Positions 5,446 through 5,589 of a stretch of DNA of 5,589 bases are shown here, one piece after another. Origin of the DNA: Fibrobacter succinogenes (GTDB lineage Bacteria; Fibrobacterota; Fibrobacteria; Fibrobacterales; CADBQJ01); contig CADBQJ010000192.1 in the NCBI GenBank assembly GCA_902796785.1, forward strand, positions 1 to 5,589, in the 5' to 3' direction. Made by a program: the position numbers and the translations under genes. The stretch's first letter is position 1. Every line of letters begins with the position of its first letter. The notes under the pieces are model-generated. The model was not told the DNA's origin. It saw only the letters and a list, made by a program, of their open reading frames with translations, and did not search any database.

Positions 5446-5589
5446 TCAGGCGAAGGCCTTGATGACGGCGAAGCCGCCGACCAGCAGGACCACGAAGAGG
5501 ATCGAGAGGAGGTTGAAGTACTTGTCGATGATCCGCTTGATCGGCTCGCCGAAGAAGAAGATGAGCGCGGAGACGAGGAAGAACCGCGC
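5446..5589 (-). CDS. C-terminal end of a membrane protein, probably YqaA/DedA (VTT) type
   Basis: The last 47 codons and a TGA stop (5446-5448) are in the window; the start lies beyond the right edge. The peptide runs ARFFLVSALIFFFGEPIKRI, then IDKYFNLLSILFVVLLVGGF, ending AVIKAFA. It shows a hydrophobic stretch, a basic GEPIKRIIDKY linker, and a final transmembrane segment (about residues 28-43 of the fragment). RFFLV...GEPI....I and a closing LLVGGF are familiar from the C-terminus of YqaA-type VTT-domain inner-membrane proteins, but the fragment is too short to prove this. It converges with acpS. Confidence 0.6.
   Translation of the reverse strand, partial: ARFFLVSALIFFFGEPIKRIIDKYFNLLSILFVVLLVGGFAVIKAFA

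Overview
The window is GC-rich bacterial DNA with dense, short-spaced genes and good Shine-Dalgarno sites. No rRNA, tRNA, CRISPR array or transposase gene is visible. The taxon cannot be fixed from this sequence. Three hints point towards the Bacteroidota/FCB neighbourhood or a related candidate phylum: a short 89-residue GroES with a reduced roof hairpin, a PG_1098/THUMP-like methyltransferase, and a small outer-membrane barrel ending in Phe, which shows a Gram-negative envelope. The strong AGGAG-type ribosome binding sites and the high GC argue against a typical Bacteroidota genome.

Layout. From 1 to 1560, minus strand, is the chaperonin operon groES-groEL; groEL runs off the left edge after 420 codons. 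From 1561 to 1867 is a gene-free stretch of about 300 bases with a full-consensus sigma-54 promoter, two related 17-bp dyads about 110 and 140 bp upstream of the predicted start, a 7-bp repeat array and the terminator of the next gene. From 1868 to 2437, minus strand, is an exported beta-barrel protein. From 2438 to 3123 a small TfoX N-terminal-domain gene (+) sits between two similar intergenic cassettes. Each cassette is an inward-pointing pair of 7-bp repeat arrays around a terminator-like hairpin. From 3124 to 5026, minus strand, is a translationally coupled pair: a THUMP-like SAM methyltransferase followed by uracil-DNA glycosylase (ung). From 5046 to 5420 (+) is acpS, divergent from the methyltransferase with only 19 bp between start codons. 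From 5446 to 5589, minus strand, is the C-terminal end of a membrane protein, probably of the YqaA/DedA (VTT) type.

How it works together. The genes are mostly housekeeping: protein folding, uracil excision from DNA, a predicted methyltransferase, and activation of acyl carrier protein. The notable content lies between the genes. First, groESL appears to be under sigma-54 and an enhancer-binding protein; no CIRCE operator is visible. Second, five arrays of 7-bp units (GGGATYA, GTGATYA, GGTCTYA), each ending in GTGCG or GCGCG, are spread over about 1.4 kb, and four of them form two inverted pairs around hairpins. These arrays lie within 4-5 nt of coding sequence on both sides of the tfoX-like gene and at the 3' end of ung, and look like an intergenic repeat family.
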